Source: Actinophytocola sp044466355 (GTDB lineage Bacteria; Actinomycetota; Actinomycetes; Mycobacteriales; Pseudonocardiaceae). From it: 64,000 nucleotides of DNA. The stretch spans positions 496,001 through 560,000 of the forward strand of contig NZ_JBITMQ010000001.1 of the NCBI RefSeq assembly GCF_044466355.1, in the 5' to 3' direction. The notes under the pieces were generated by a model. It saw nothing but the letters and a program-made list of their open reading frames with translations, made no database searches and had not been told where the DNA came from. Positions 1 to 8,012 of this stretch are shown here, piece after piece; the first letter of the stretch is position 1; each line of letters opens with the position of its first letter. A program made the translations under genes and the position numbers.

Positions 1-98
1 GGACACTGCTTGAAGTCACCGGCCCGCGACGGCGACAGCGCGGGCCGCCGCGGCAGCGGCACGTCCTCCTCGACGATCGCGGCAGGGGTTTCCGTCAT
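1..98 (-). CDS. RecB-family exonuclease, N-terminal fragment (runs off the window)
   Basis: The gene reads leftward out of the window, so only about 32 codons are present. The visible N-terminus includes RPALSPSRAGDFKQCP, which I recognise as the beginning of the nuclease core in actinobacterial RecB-like PD-(D/E)xK proteins. The ATG at 98 is preferred over the one at 104 because a TAGGGT -10 box (minus strand, 111-106) lies exactly 7 nt before it, as for other leaderless genes here. A RecB-like gene next to trmI is also the arrangement I recall in Mycobacterium tuberculosis (Rv2119). The catalytic part is outside the window, so activity cannot be judged. Confidence 0.75.
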   Translation of the reverse strand, partial: MTETPAAIVEEDVPLPRRPALSPSRAGDFKQC

Positions 99-198
99 GA
101 CCATGACCCTAGGCCGTACCACCGACAATTCCGGGCAGGGTCGGCTCCCGGTGTCCCTCACACGGCTTTCCCACACGTTTCCCCTTAGTCTGCTTCGC

Positions 199-1329
199 AT
201 GACCTACGGACCGGACTGGGCCGAACGTGACGGTGGCCTGCTGCTGTTCCGGTTCCGCGGGGTGCCCGTGCTCCTGTCCCCGTCGTGGTGGATCGGGTCG
301 GTCGCGATCGTCGTGCTCTACGCGCCCCTGGTCGAACGCTTCCTGCCGAACGCGGACGCGGTCGTCTCCATCTCGCTCGCCGCGGCGTTCGCGGTGCTGC
401 TCGGCGTCTCGGTGCTCGCGCACGAGCTGGGCCACTGCGTGGTCGCGCTGCAACTGGGCATCCCGGTGCGCAGGCTGCGGTTGTTCCTGCTCGGCGGGCT
501 CGCCGAGATCAGCAGAACGCCGCGCAAACCGGCGCAGGAAGGCCTGATCGCCGCCGCCGGACCCGCCGTGTCCGCGGTACTGGCCGGGCTGTGCGGCGTC
601 CTGTTGGTGTTCATGCCGTCCGAGGGCCCGATCTGGCTGCTCGTGCTCGAGTGCGCGGTCGCCAACGTGGCCGTCGCCGTCTTCAACATCCTCCCCGGCC
701 TGCCGCTGGACGGTGGCCGCCTGCTGCGGGCCGGTGTCTGGGCGGTGTCGGGAGAGCGGGGGATCGGCACCCGCGCCGCGGTCGTCGGCGGCTGGCTGGT
801 CGCCGGGCTGCTGATGCTGTGGGCGCTGTGGGGGCTCGCCAACGAGAGCCCAGACCGCTGGCTGCGGCTCGGCGTGTGCGCGCTCACCGCCTGGTTCGTC
901 GTGTCCGGCGCGCGGGGTGAACTCGCCGCCGACCAGCGCAGGAACTGGCCGGACGGGCTCGCGCTCGCCGACCTGGTGCGCCCGATCCTGCAGCTGCCCG
1001 CCGAGAGCCCGGTGGCCGACGCGCTCAGCGCCGCCGCCGGGCGGGGAGTGGTGCTGGTGCGTGCGGACGGGGTCGCGGCCGGTCTGCTGGACCCGGTCGC
1101 CGCCGAACGCCTGGCCGAGCGGTCACCGATGGCACCGGCCGAGCAGGCCGCCGAACCGATCCGGCCCGAGTCGGTGCTCCTGGACTCCGAGTCCGGGGAG
1201 GACATCGCGGAACGGGTCGCGGAGACCGCGGCCTGGCAGTTCCTGGTGGTCAACGAGGAGGGCAGGCCCGCGGGCGTGCTCCACCGGGACGACCTACGGG
1301 CCAGTCTCACGCCGCGTCATCGTTATTAG
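199..1329 (+). CDS. Site-2-type M50 zinc metalloprotease with C-terminal CBS-like region
   Basis: A 376-residue integral membrane protease of the Rip/SpoIVFB type, which cuts substrates inside the membrane. The zinc-binding HELGH lies at residues 75-79, and the second motif NILPGLPLDGG at about 163-173 supplies the third ligand (Asp171). About six hydrophobic segments surround them, and the last ~110 residues look like a CBS domain pair, as in the SpoIVFB-like subfamily. The frame is open upstream to base 10, but that stretch is not membrane-protein-like and covers the divergent nuclease start. The ATG at 199 is chosen because a TAGTCT box sits 7 nt upstream (leaderless start). The substrate is unknown; position next to trmI is common in actinobacteria. 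Confidence 0.9.
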   Translation: MTYGPDWAERDGGLLLFRFRGVPVLLSPSWWIGSVAIVVLYAPLVERFLPNADAVVSISLAAAFAVLLGVSVLAHELGHCVVALQLGIPVRRLRLFLLGGLAEISRTPRKPAQEGLIAAAGPAVSAVLAGLCGVLLVFMPSEGPIWLLVLECAVANVAVAVFNILPGLPLDGGRLLRAGVWAVSGERGIGTRAAVVGGWLVAGLLMLWALWGLANESPDRWLRLGVCALTAWFVVSGARGELAADQRRNWPDGLALADLVRPILQLPAESPVADALSAAAGRGVVLVRADGVAAGLLDPVAAERLAERSPMAPAEQAAEPIRPESVLLDSESGEDIAERVAETAAWQFLVVNEEGRPAGVLHRDDLRASLTPRHRY

Positions 1330-1350
1330 GCGCCGTTCCTGTGGTGGTGT

Positions 1351-1399
1351 CCTGAAAGACGCCTTCGGGACGTTGAGTGTCCCGAAAGCGTCTTTCAGG
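1351..1399. terminator. Long palindrome between convergent genes; bidirectional terminator and copy 1 of a dispersed repeat
   Basis: Two 21-base arms (1351-1371 and 1379-1399) pair with one mismatch around a 7-base loop. It lies between the stop of the M50 protease and the stop of the first membrane protein gene, where a bidirectional terminator is expected. Half of the same sequence occurs again at 21350-21385 in the other orientation, so this is also a repeated element. Confidence 0.8.
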
Positions 1400-1413
1400 C
1401 ATGTGGCGATCGG

Positions 1414-2124
1414 TTAGTTGCTGCTCTTCGGGATCGGGTTCGGGATGGTGCCGTCGTTGGCCGAGGTCGGGGCGTCGCCGCTGGTCTCCTCGCCGCCGGA
1501 GCTGCCCGACTGGTTGGTGAGGCCGCAGACGACCCAGTTGCCGTCCTCCTTCTGGACCTCCAGCTGCAACGGGTCGCGCTCCTCGCCGCCGCGCTTCTGC
1601 GTCATCTCGAAGGTGGCGCCTTCGCCCTCCTCCTTGAAGTTGCTGACGGCGAACGTCACCGCGGGCGGCTTCTCGGACGCGTCGTCGTCCTTCTTCGCCT
1701 CCTGCAGCTCCTTGTCCAGCTCCGTGAAGTCGGTCGCGCACATCAGCGGCTTGACCTTGTCCAGCGAGACGTCGGCGGGCGCCTTGCTGACCGCGGCACC
1801 CAGTTCCTTGACGAACGCGTCGGCGGTCGCGCGCGGGCTGTCCTCGCCACCGCCGCCGCCGGTGCCGCCGTCGTCCCTGATCAGGAAGTACCACGCGGCG
1901 AAGCCGCCGCCGGCCACGAGCAGCGCCACGATCACGAGCGTGACGACCAGTCCGGTCTTCTTCTTCGGCGGCGGAGCGGCCGGGTAGCCGGGCTGCTGAC
2001 CCCACTGCGGAGCGCCGTACTGCGGTTGCTGCCCGTACTGCGGCTGTTGCTGACCGTACGGGTTCTGCTGGCCGTAGGGGTCCTGTGGACCGTATGGGCC
2101 GGGCTGCTGCGGTGGGTAGGTCAT
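1414..2124 (-). CDS. PPQQPG-type single-pass membrane protein (array member 1)
   Basis: A 236-residue protein starting MTYPPQQPG. Residues 1 to ~52 are rich in Gln, Pro, Tyr and Gly and likely disordered in the cytoplasm. A KKK stop is followed by one membrane helix (~58-80), then an extracellular domain of ~150 residues. This carries one Cys early (LMCATD) and one near the end (WVVCGL), probably a disulfide, and resembles the small NTF2/DUF4878-like domains of actinobacterial surface proteins. Four relatives follow at 3116-5941, and trmI lies between this gene and those. It diverges from trmI across 130 bases. The function is unknown. Confidence 0.88.
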   Translation of the reverse strand: MTYPPQQPGPYGPQDPYGQQNPYGQQQPQYGQQPQYGAPQWGQQPGYPAAPPPKKKTGLVVTLVIVALLVAGGGFAAWYFLIRDDGGTGGGGGEDSPRATADAFVKELGAAVSKAPADVSLDKVKPLMCATDFTELDKELQEAKKDDDASEKPPAVTFAVSNFKEEGEGATFEMTQKRGGEERDPLQLEVQKEDGNWVVCGLTNQSGSSGGEETSGDAPTSANDGTIPNPIPKSSN

Positions 2125-2254
2125 GATCTCCCCTGATGATCACGGGTGGGCTGGCGGTGGTCAGGGTAATGCCGGTCCCCGACGAACCGACCGCGCGGGT
2201 CTGCGACTATCTCGCGGTCGGGTATCGGCACGGACGAGATGGAGCGGGATTCGG

Positions 2255-3088
2255 GTGACGGAGGTCAGGGCGAGCGGGCCGTTTCGAGTGGGCGACCGGG
2301 TACAGCTCACCGATCCGAAAGGACGGCACTACACGCTCGTGCTCGCGGAGGGCGAGCAGTACCACACCCACCGTGGCGCGGTGGCCCACGACGACCTCAT
2401 CGGACAGCCGGAGGGCTCGGTCGTCACGTCCGTCGGTGGCACCGGCTACCTCGCGCTGCGGCCCCGCCTGGCCGACTACGTGCTGTCCATGCCGCGCGGT
2501 GCGCAGGTGATCTACCCGAAGGACGCCGGGCAGATCGTGATGTGGGGCGACATCTTCCCGGGCGCCCGGGTGCTCGAGGCCGGTGCCGGGTCCGGGGCGC
2601 TCACCTGCTCGCTGCTGCGCGCGGTGGGCCCGGAGGGGCAGGTGGTCTCGTACGAGGTGCGCGACGACCACGCCGTGCACGCGGTCCGCAACGTGACCTC
2701 GTTCTTCGGGGAGGAACCCAAGAACTGGGACCTGCGGGTCCGTGACCTCGCCACCCACGAGGGCGAGGTCGACCGCGTCATCCTGGACATGCTCTCGCCC
2801 GAGGAGGTGCTGCCGACGGTGGCCGCGAACCTCATCCCGGGCGGGGTGCTCGTGGTGTACGTGGCGACGACGACACAGCTGTCGCGGGTCACCGAGGCAC
2901 TGCGCGAACAGCAGTGCTGGACCGAACCGGAGGCATGGGAGACGCTCATGCGGCCGTGGCACGTGGTCGGCCTCGCCGTGCGGCCGGAGCACCGCATGCA
3001 GGCGCACACGGCGTTCCTGCTGACCGCCCGCAGGCTCGCCGACGGAGTGGTGACGCCGAAACCGCAGCGCCGCGGCCGCCAGCCCTGA
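2255..3088 (+). CDS. trmI: tRNA (adenine-58-N1)-methyltransferase TrmI
   Basis: A 277-residue class I SAM methyltransferase that makes m1A58 in the T-loop of tRNAs, acting as a homotetramer. The N-terminal beta domain begins GPFRVGDRVQLTD, and the SAM motif is ARVLEAGAGSGALT. The catalytic region VDRVILDMLSPEEVL and the segment QCWTEPEAWETLMR are near-identical to M. tuberculosis TrmI (Rv2118c, 280 residues) as I remember it. The GTG at 2255 gives a start two or three residues before the conserved SGPF; the upstream open frame is not conserved-looking. It sits between members of the membrane protein array on the opposite strand. Confidence 0.95.
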   Translation: MTEVRASGPFRVGDRVQLTDPKGRHYTLVLAEGEQYHTHRGAVAHDDLIGQPEGSVVTSVGGTGYLALRPRLADYVLSMPRGAQVIYPKDAGQIVMWGDIFPGARVLEAGAGSGALTCSLLRAVGPEGQVVSYEVRDDHAVHAVRNVTSFFGEEPKNWDLRVRDLATHEGEVDRVILDMLSPEEVLPTVAANLIPGGVLVVYVATTTQLSRVTEALREQQCWTEPEAWETLMRPWHVVGLAVRPEHRMQAHTAFLLTARRLADGVVTPKPQRRGRQP

Positions 3089-3115
3089 CCGGCGCCGGTC
3101 AGGGCAGGCGGCACG

Positions 3116-3706
3116 TCACGGGACGCACCAGCGGCCGTCCTTCTTCGTCAGCGGCATGGGGACCGTGGTGGGCTCGTTCTGCCCGATGGTGATCTTGAGG
3201 TCGACGGTCGCCGTGTCGCCGGTGATCTTCGGCTCGCCGACCACCTCGGCCTTGGCGTCGGCGGGGAACGACTCCTCGGTGCCCGCGCTGCCGGGCTCGC
3301 AGGACAGTTCGTTCAGCGTGGTGACGTCGGCGCCGGAGATCGCCGTGGCGACCTGGTCGGCGACCGACCCGGCGTCCCGCACGTCGGCGGGTGCCCGAGG
3401 CGCGCTCGTCGCGCCGGTGGCGCCGGTCGCGGTCGCGGGCGGGGCCACGGAGGCGCCGGGTGACGTGGTCTCCGCGGTCGTCGGGGCCGCGGACCCGGTG
3501 ATCGTCGGGACGTCCCGGGGCTGCGCCTGGTCCTGCGAGTCGTCACCGCTGACCAGCAGGTAGGCCACGATGCCGGCGACGACGAGCACGACCACCGCGA
3601 CGACCGAGACGACCAGGACCCTGTTCCGGCCCGCTCCGGGCTCGGTCTCCTCGGCCGGCGCCTCGGCCGGCTCGCGGGTCGCGACGTCCTCGTCAGATCG
3701 TGACAC
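3116..3706 (-). CDS. Single-pass membrane protein with Cys-pair extracellular domain (array member 2)
   Basis: A 196-residue protein with an acidic cytoplasmic tail of ~28 residues and one membrane helix (~30-52). A Thr/Ala/Pro-rich linker (~60-105) follows, then a ~85-residue extracellular domain with Cys in ELSCEPG and in the final RWCVP. This domain matches member 3 at both Cys positions, but the Gln/Pro-rich leader of the other members is missing. It starts at a GTG that overlaps the 3' end of the upstream gene by 14 bases, so the two are probably translated together. Function unknown. Confidence 0.85.
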   Translation of the reverse strand: MSRSDEDVATREPAEAPAEETEPGAGRNRVLVVSVVAVVVLVVAGIVAYLLVSGDDSQDQAQPRDVPTITGSAAPTTAETTSPGASVAPPATATGATGATSAPRAPADVRDAGSVADQVATAISGADVTTLNELSCEPGSAGTEESFPADAKAEVVGEPKITGDTATVDLKITIGQNEPTTVPMPLTKKDGRWCVP

Positions 3707-4412
3707 ACCAGGCTCCGTCCCTGAGCTCCAACGGCAGCGGGATCGCCTGGCCGGAGGCGCCCTGGACGGTGATGTCCACGGTGGCGAGCGTGTCGCTGAC
3801 CATGGTCACCTCGCCGACCTCGGCCTTCGCCTCGCCCGCGAGCGCGTCGTACATGGTGCCGCCGCCGGTCTTGTCGCAGGTCAGCTCGGTCGCCGCGGCC
3901 TCGTCGGAGTTGTTGACGGCGTCGGTGTAGTCCTGCGCCGCGGTGGCGACCTCCTCCGGGTCACCCCCGCCACCGCCGCCACCGCCGGGGTCCTCCTCGG
4001 TGGTGGTCTCCTCCGTCGTCGGCTCGTCCTCGGAGGTCGGCTCGGACGACTGGCTGGTCTCCTGCGACGCGTTGTTCGACCCGCTGTCGTCCTTGTTGAG
4101 CAGCAGGAACGTGGTGATGCCGCCACCGACGAGCAGCACCGCGATCACGACGATCGCGATGATCATGCCGCGCTTGCTCCTGGGCGGTTCGCCGCCCGGA
4201 TAACCGGGCTGGCCACCGTACTGCTGCTGGCCGTAGGGGCCGGCGCCGAACTGGCTGGTCTGCCCGTACTGCCCGTACTGACCGCCCTGCTGCGGCTGCT
4301 GCCCGTACTGCCCGTACTGGCCCGGCTGGCCGGACTGACCCGGCTGCTGGCCGTAGGGGTTCTGCTGGCCGTACGGACCGGGCTGGCCGGGCTGCTGCGG
4401 CGGGTACGTCAT
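3693..4412 (-). CDS. PPQQPG-type single-pass membrane protein (array member 3)
   Basis: A 239-residue protein starting MTYPPQQPG. The first ~78 residues are Gln/Gly/Tyr/Pro repeats (GQQNPYGQQ, GQYGQYGQ), followed by RSKRG and one membrane helix (~83-104). Then comes an acidic Ser/Thr/Glu linker ending in eight Gly, and a ~95-residue domain with Cys in ELTCDKT and AWCVTI. The repeats show slippage-prone DNA. It is the first gene of a two-gene unit with member 2 (14-base overlap). The start ATG lies 31 bases after the stop of member 4. Function unknown. Confidence 0.88.
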   Translation of the reverse strand: MTYPPQQPGQPGPYGQQNPYGQQPGQSGQPGQYGQYGQQPQQGGQYGQYGQTSQFGAGPYGQQQYGGQPGYPGGEPPRSKRGMIIAIVVIAVLLVGGGITTFLLLNKDDSGSNNASQETSQSSEPTSEDEPTTEETTTEEDPGGGGGGGGDPEEVATAAQDYTDAVNNSDEAAATELTCDKTGGGTMYDALAGEAKAEVGEVTMVSDTLATVDITVQGASGQAIPLPLELRDGAWCVTI

Positions 4413-4443
4413 GACTGGGGCTCCGTTGGTCGGGGACGGGTGG

Positions 4444-5091
4444 TCAGGCGGTGCCTTCGCCGCAGAACCGCCACTGGCCGGTCTCTTGCACGATCTTGAT
4501 GAGGATCTTGGGCTCCTGCGTCTGGCCGTCCCCGACGAGGGTCAGGTCGATCTTCGCGGTCGCGCTGTCCGGGTGCTGGTCGTCGATCTCGACCTCTCCG
4601 TCCGGCGACGCGGAGATGTCGTAGTCGGCGAGCTTGGTCTCCAGCTCGGAGGTGTCGGTGCCGAACTTGGTCTTGTAGGCCCGGCAGGCGTTGTCGACCA
4701 CGTCGGCGAAGTCCTTGTTCTCGTACGCGGCCATGTAGTCGTCGCGCACGTCGTCTGGAGTGTTGCTCGCACCCGAGTCGTCGGAGTCGTCGTCCGGGTC
4801 ACGATCCGATGACGTGTCGTCGGCCGTGGTCTCGTCGCTCCCCGTGTCCTTCGAGTCGTCGCGGTTGGTCTGTTCGGAGGACGCGTCGTTCTTCGGCTCG
4901 TCCCCGCCCCTGGTGAGGAAGTAGGTGGCGACCCCGCCGCCGCCCAGCACCAGCAACGCGATGATCACGATCGCGACGATCTTGCCGGTGTTGTTGTTCC
5001 CCGGTCCACCCTGCTGACCACCGGAGTAGCTGCCCAGACCCTGGTACGAAGACTGGTTGAACTGGCCAGGCTGCTGGGGTGGATATGTCAT
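4444..5091 (-). CDS. PPQQPG-type single-pass membrane protein (array member 4)
   Basis: A 215-residue protein. The ATG at 5091 is chosen because the product then begins MTYPPQQPG like its relatives; the frame is open further upstream but that part is not family-like. The Gln/Gly-rich leader is short (~32 residues). The membrane helix is at ~37-59, followed by a strongly acidic Asp/Ser/Thr linker and a ~100-residue extracellular domain with Cys in NACRAY and in RFCGEG near the end. It probably heads a transcript with members 3 and 2 (31-base gap, then 14-base overlap). Function unknown. Confidence 0.87.
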   Translation of the reverse strand: MTYPPQQPGQFNQSSYQGLGSYSGGQQGGPGNNNTGKIVAIVIIALLVLGGGGVATYFLTRGGDEPKNDASSEQTNRDDSKDTGSDETTADDTSSDRDPDDDSDDSGASNTPDDVRDDYMAAYENKDFADVVDNACRAYKTKFGTDTSELETKLADYDISASPDGEVEIDDQHPDSATAKIDLTLVGDGQTQEPKILIKIVQETGQWRFCGEGTA

Positions 5092-5201
5092 GTCGGGCCC
5101 CGAACTCCTCACGCGATGTCTGTAACGAAGACGGAGCAGGAGCGCGGTACGTTCCAGCGAGTTCCCGTCGACGGTGCCCATCGTAGGCAAGACGGACGAC
5201 A

Positions 5202-5237
5202 GCGGCCGCCGCCGGGACACGCCCGGGCGACGGCCGC
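5202..5237. terminator. GC-rich dyad downstream of array member 5
   Basis: Imperfect inverted repeat with arms GCGGCCGCCGCCGGG (5202-5216) and 5222-5237 around a short loop. It begins 20 bases beyond the stop of the leftward gene ending at 5258, so it is probably its terminator and separates member 5 from members 4-2. Confidence 0.6.
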
Positions 5238-5257
5238 TTGATCAATTCGTTACGTGA

Positions 5258-5941
5258 TCAACTGGCAGGCGAGAACCCGCTGATGCACCAGTCCCCGCCG
5301 TCCTTCTTCATGTTCAGGACGCCGTTGACGCTCTCGGGCATCGCGTCCGCGTACTCCTCGGGGACGTTGCCGAGCTTCATCGACACGTCGGCGGTCGCGG
5401 TGTCCCCTTCTTCCTTCACCTCGCCGACCGAGTACTCGACCGTGACGTCCTTGAACGCCGGGTCGACCGAACCGAGGTCGACCTTCTCCTTGACGTCTTC
5501 CTTGTCCCCTTCGCAGGTCAGCTCGGCGACGGCCTCGAAGTCCTTGTCGTTCATCGCGCTCGCGGCAGAGTCGGCGAGGTCTTGAGGACTGCTGGTGCCG
5601 CCACCCCCGGACAGCGCGATGATGAGGACCACGACGACGGCCACGACGACCACGCCACCACCGGCGAGGATCCACGGCATCGGGCTCTTCTTCTGCGGTG
5701 GGTAACCGTAGCCACCGCTCTGGCCGTAGGGCTGCTGTCCGAATTGCGGCTGTTGCCCGTACGGGTTCGGCTGTTGGGGCTGCGGGCCGCTCTGCGGATA
5801 GCCCCCCTGCTGCTGGTATCCGCCCTGCTGGGGGTAGCCCCCCTGCTGTGGATATCCGCCAGGCTGCTGACCTGGGCCGGGCTGCTGGCCCCACCCGGGC
5901 TGGCCGCCCCACTGCCCCGGCTGCTGCGGCGGTTGCGACAT
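5258..5941 (-). CDS. PPQQPG-type single-pass membrane protein (array member 5)
   Basis: A 227-residue protein starting MSQPPQQPGQW. The leader (~1-85) has repeated GGYPQQ units, then a KK stop and a Val-rich membrane helix (~90-112). The extracellular domain begins SSPQDLADSAASAMNDKDF, has Cys in ELTCEGD and WCISG, and is the clearest NTF2/DUF4878-like example of the array. A GGGAGAG ribosome site precedes the ATG at 5941. It is divergent from mpa across 256 bases. In M. tuberculosis the place next to mpa is held by the lipoprotein LppK, as I recall. Function unknown. Confidence 0.88.
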   Translation of the reverse strand: MSQPPQQPGQWGGQPGWGQQPGPGQQPGGYPQQGGYPQQGGYQQQGGYPQSGPQPQQPNPYGQQPQFGQQPYGQSGGYGYPPQKKSPMPWILAGGGVVVVAVVVVLIIALSGGGGTSSPQDLADSAASAMNDKDFEAVAELTCEGDKEDVKEKVDLGSVDPAFKDVTVEYSVGEVKEEGDTATADVSMKLGNVPEEYADAMPESVNGVLNMKKDGGDWCISGFSPAS

Positions 5942-6139
5942 CGGTTGTCTCTCCCTTTTCCGTGGCGACCCCATCGCCAGGTCTCCGAGTTGCCGCCGAC
6001 GGCTCCATCGTCGGTCGACTACCTGACGCACCGTAGCGGGTGGGTGGTTCCGACACGCGCTTAGATGGCCTAATCCACTTCCGACGGTCACGGTTTCCAC
6101 GGCGTCACGCGACGGTTCCGAGATGTGGATGGTCTTACT

Positions 6140-6162
6140 TTGTCGGTCTACACCGGTACCGT
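6140..6162 (+). promoter_or_regulatory. PafBC/RecA-NDp type promoter of mpa
   Basis: TTGTCGGTC (6140-6148), eight bases, then TACCGT (6157-6162). The published RecA-NDp/PafBC consensus is TTGTCRGTG-N8-TANNNT, so there is one mismatch and exact spacing. Transcription would begin near 6169, about 29 bases before the mpa ATG, leaving room for its GGAGGAGG ribosome site. The match is seen directly; regulation by PafBC is inferred. Confidence 0.7.
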
Positions 6163-6197
6163 GGGGGGAAGGAAGAGTTTCGGGAGGAGGTGCCGAC

Positions 6198-8012
6198 ATG
6201 CAGCACGATCGTCCCGGTGGTCGGCCAGAGGAGGCCGACGAGCACGGCGCTGGACCGGAGGCGGCTTCTGGGCACGAGCCGTCGGAAGCTGCCCAGATCC
6301 GGTTCCTCGAAGAGGAAGTAGCGCTGCTGCGCCGGAAACTGACGGACTCGCCTCGGCATGCCCGCCTGCTCGAGCAGCGGCTGGCCGAGGCGTCGGAGCG
6401 GGTCAGCCAGTTGACTGAGCGTAACGCCAAGCTGGTCGAGACCCTGCGGGAGGCGAGGAGCCAGCTCCTCGCGCTCCGGGAGGAGGTCGACCGGCTGGCG
6501 CAGCCGCCGAGCGGCTACGGCGTGTTCCTCGCCGGACACGAGGACGGCACGGTGGACGTGTTCACGGCGGGCCGCAAGATGCGGGTCGCGTGTTCTCCAG
6601 CCGTCGAGGTCGACGAGTTGCGCCGCGGTCAGTCGGTGCGGTTGAACGAGGCGCTGACCATCGTCGAGGCAGGCACCTTCGAGCGCATCGGAGAGGTGTC
6701 CACACTGCGGGAACTGCTCGCGGAGGCGGACGACTCGCCGCCGATGCGCGCACTGGTCGTCGGGCACGCCGACGAGGAGCGCGTGGTCTGGCTCGCCGAC
6801 CCGCTGCGGGAGGCCACCCTCAAGCCGGGTGACTCGCTGCTGGTCGACTCCAAGTCGGGCTACGCCTACGAGCGGGTGCCGAAGGCCGAGGTCGAGGACC
6901 TGGTGCTGGAGGAGGTGCCGGACGTCCGCTACGAGGACATCGGTGGCCTGTTCCGGCAGATCGAGCAGATCCGCGACGCGGTGGAGCTGCCGTTCCTGCA
7001 CGCGGAGCTGTTCCGCGAGTACGAGCTGCGGCCGCCGAAGGGCGTCCTGCTGTACGGCCCGCCCGGCTGCGGCAAGACGCTCATCGCGAAGGCGGTGGCG
7101 AACTCGCTGGCCAAGCAGGTGGCGGCGGCGCGGGGCGACGGCAAGGCACACGAGGCCAAGTCGTACTTCCTCAACATCAAGGGCCCCGAGCTGCTCAACA
7201 AGTTCGTCGGTGAGACGGAGCGGCACATCCGCCTGATCTTCCAGCGGGCACGGGAGAAGGCGTCGGAGGGCACACCGGTCATCGTGTTCTTCGACGAGAT
7301 GGACTCGATCTTCCGCACGCGAGGCAGCGGTGTCTCGTCGGACGTCGAGACCACGATCGTGCCTCAGCTGCTGAGCGAGATCGACGGTGTCGAGGGGCTC
7401 GAGAACGTCATCGTGATCGGTGCGTCCAACCGCGAGGACATGATCGACCCGGCGATCCTGCGGCCGGGGCGTCTCGACGTCAAGATCAAGATCGAGCGGC
7501 CCGACGCGGAGGCGGCGCGGGACATCTTCTCGAAGTACCTGACGTCGAACCTGCCGATCCACGCCGAGGACCTCGCCGAGTTCGGCGGGGACGCCAAGGC
7601 GACGATCGACGCGATGATCCAGCACACCGTCGAGCGGATGTACGAGGAGACGGAGGACAACCGCTTCCTCGAGGTCACCTACGCCAACGGTGACAAGGAG
7701 GTCCTGTACTTCCGTGACTTCAACTCGGGCGCGATGATCCAGAACATCGTGGACCGGGCGAAGAAGGCGGCGATCAAGTCGGTGCTGGAGACCAAGCAGC
7801 CCGGCCTGCGCGTGCAGCACCTGCTGGACGCGATCGTCGACGAGTTCGCGGAGAACGAGGACCTGCCGAACACCACGAACCCGGACGACTGGGCTCGCAT
7901 CTCCGGCAAGAAGGGGGAGCGGATCGTCTACATCCGCACCCTCGTCACCGGGAAGAACCAGGAGTCGGGCCGGGCGATCGACACGGCGACCAACACCGGG
8001 CAGTACCTGTAG
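6198..8012 (+). CDS. mpa: Proteasomal AAA+ ATPase Mpa/ARC
   Basis: A 604-residue hexameric ATPase that binds Pup through its N-terminal coiled coil, unfolds pupylated proteins and threads them into the 20S proteasome. Visible parts are a coiled coil (~residues 35-100), an OB region, Walker A GPPGCGKT (287-294), Walker B IVFFDE (~362-367), and the C-terminal GQYL. The penultimate Tyr is the feature that docks the ring on the proteasome. The ATG at 6198 follows a GGAGGAGG site. An N-terminal extension of the frame to 6123 would cover the promoter and is rejected. The length fits the family (~590-610). Confidence 0.97.
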   Translation: MQHDRPGGRPEEADEHGAGPEAASGHEPSEAAQIRFLEEEVALLRRKLTDSPRHARLLEQRLAEASERVSQLTERNAKLVETLREARSQLLALREEVDRLAQPPSGYGVFLAGHEDGTVDVFTAGRKMRVACSPAVEVDELRRGQSVRLNEALTIVEAGTFERIGEVSTLRELLAEADDSPPMRALVVGHADEERVVWLADPLREATLKPGDSLLVDSKSGYAYERVPKAEVEDLVLEEVPDVRYEDIGGLFRQIEQIRDAVELPFLHAELFREYELRPPKGVLLYGPPGCGKTLIAKAVANSLAKQVAAARGDGKAHEAKSYFLNIKGPELLNKFVGETERHIRLIFQRAREKASEGTPVIVFFDEMDSIFRTRGSGVSSDVETTIVPQLLSEIDGVEGLENVIVIGASNREDMIDPAILRPGRLDVKIKIERPDAEAARDIFSKYLTSNLPIHAEDLAEFGGDAKATIDAMIQHTVERMYEETEDNRFLEVTYANGDKEVLYFRDFNSGAMIQNIVDRAKKAAIKSVLETKQPGLRVQHLLDAIVDEFAENEDLPNTTNPDDWARISGKKGERIVYIRTLVTGKNQESGRAIDTATNTGQYL

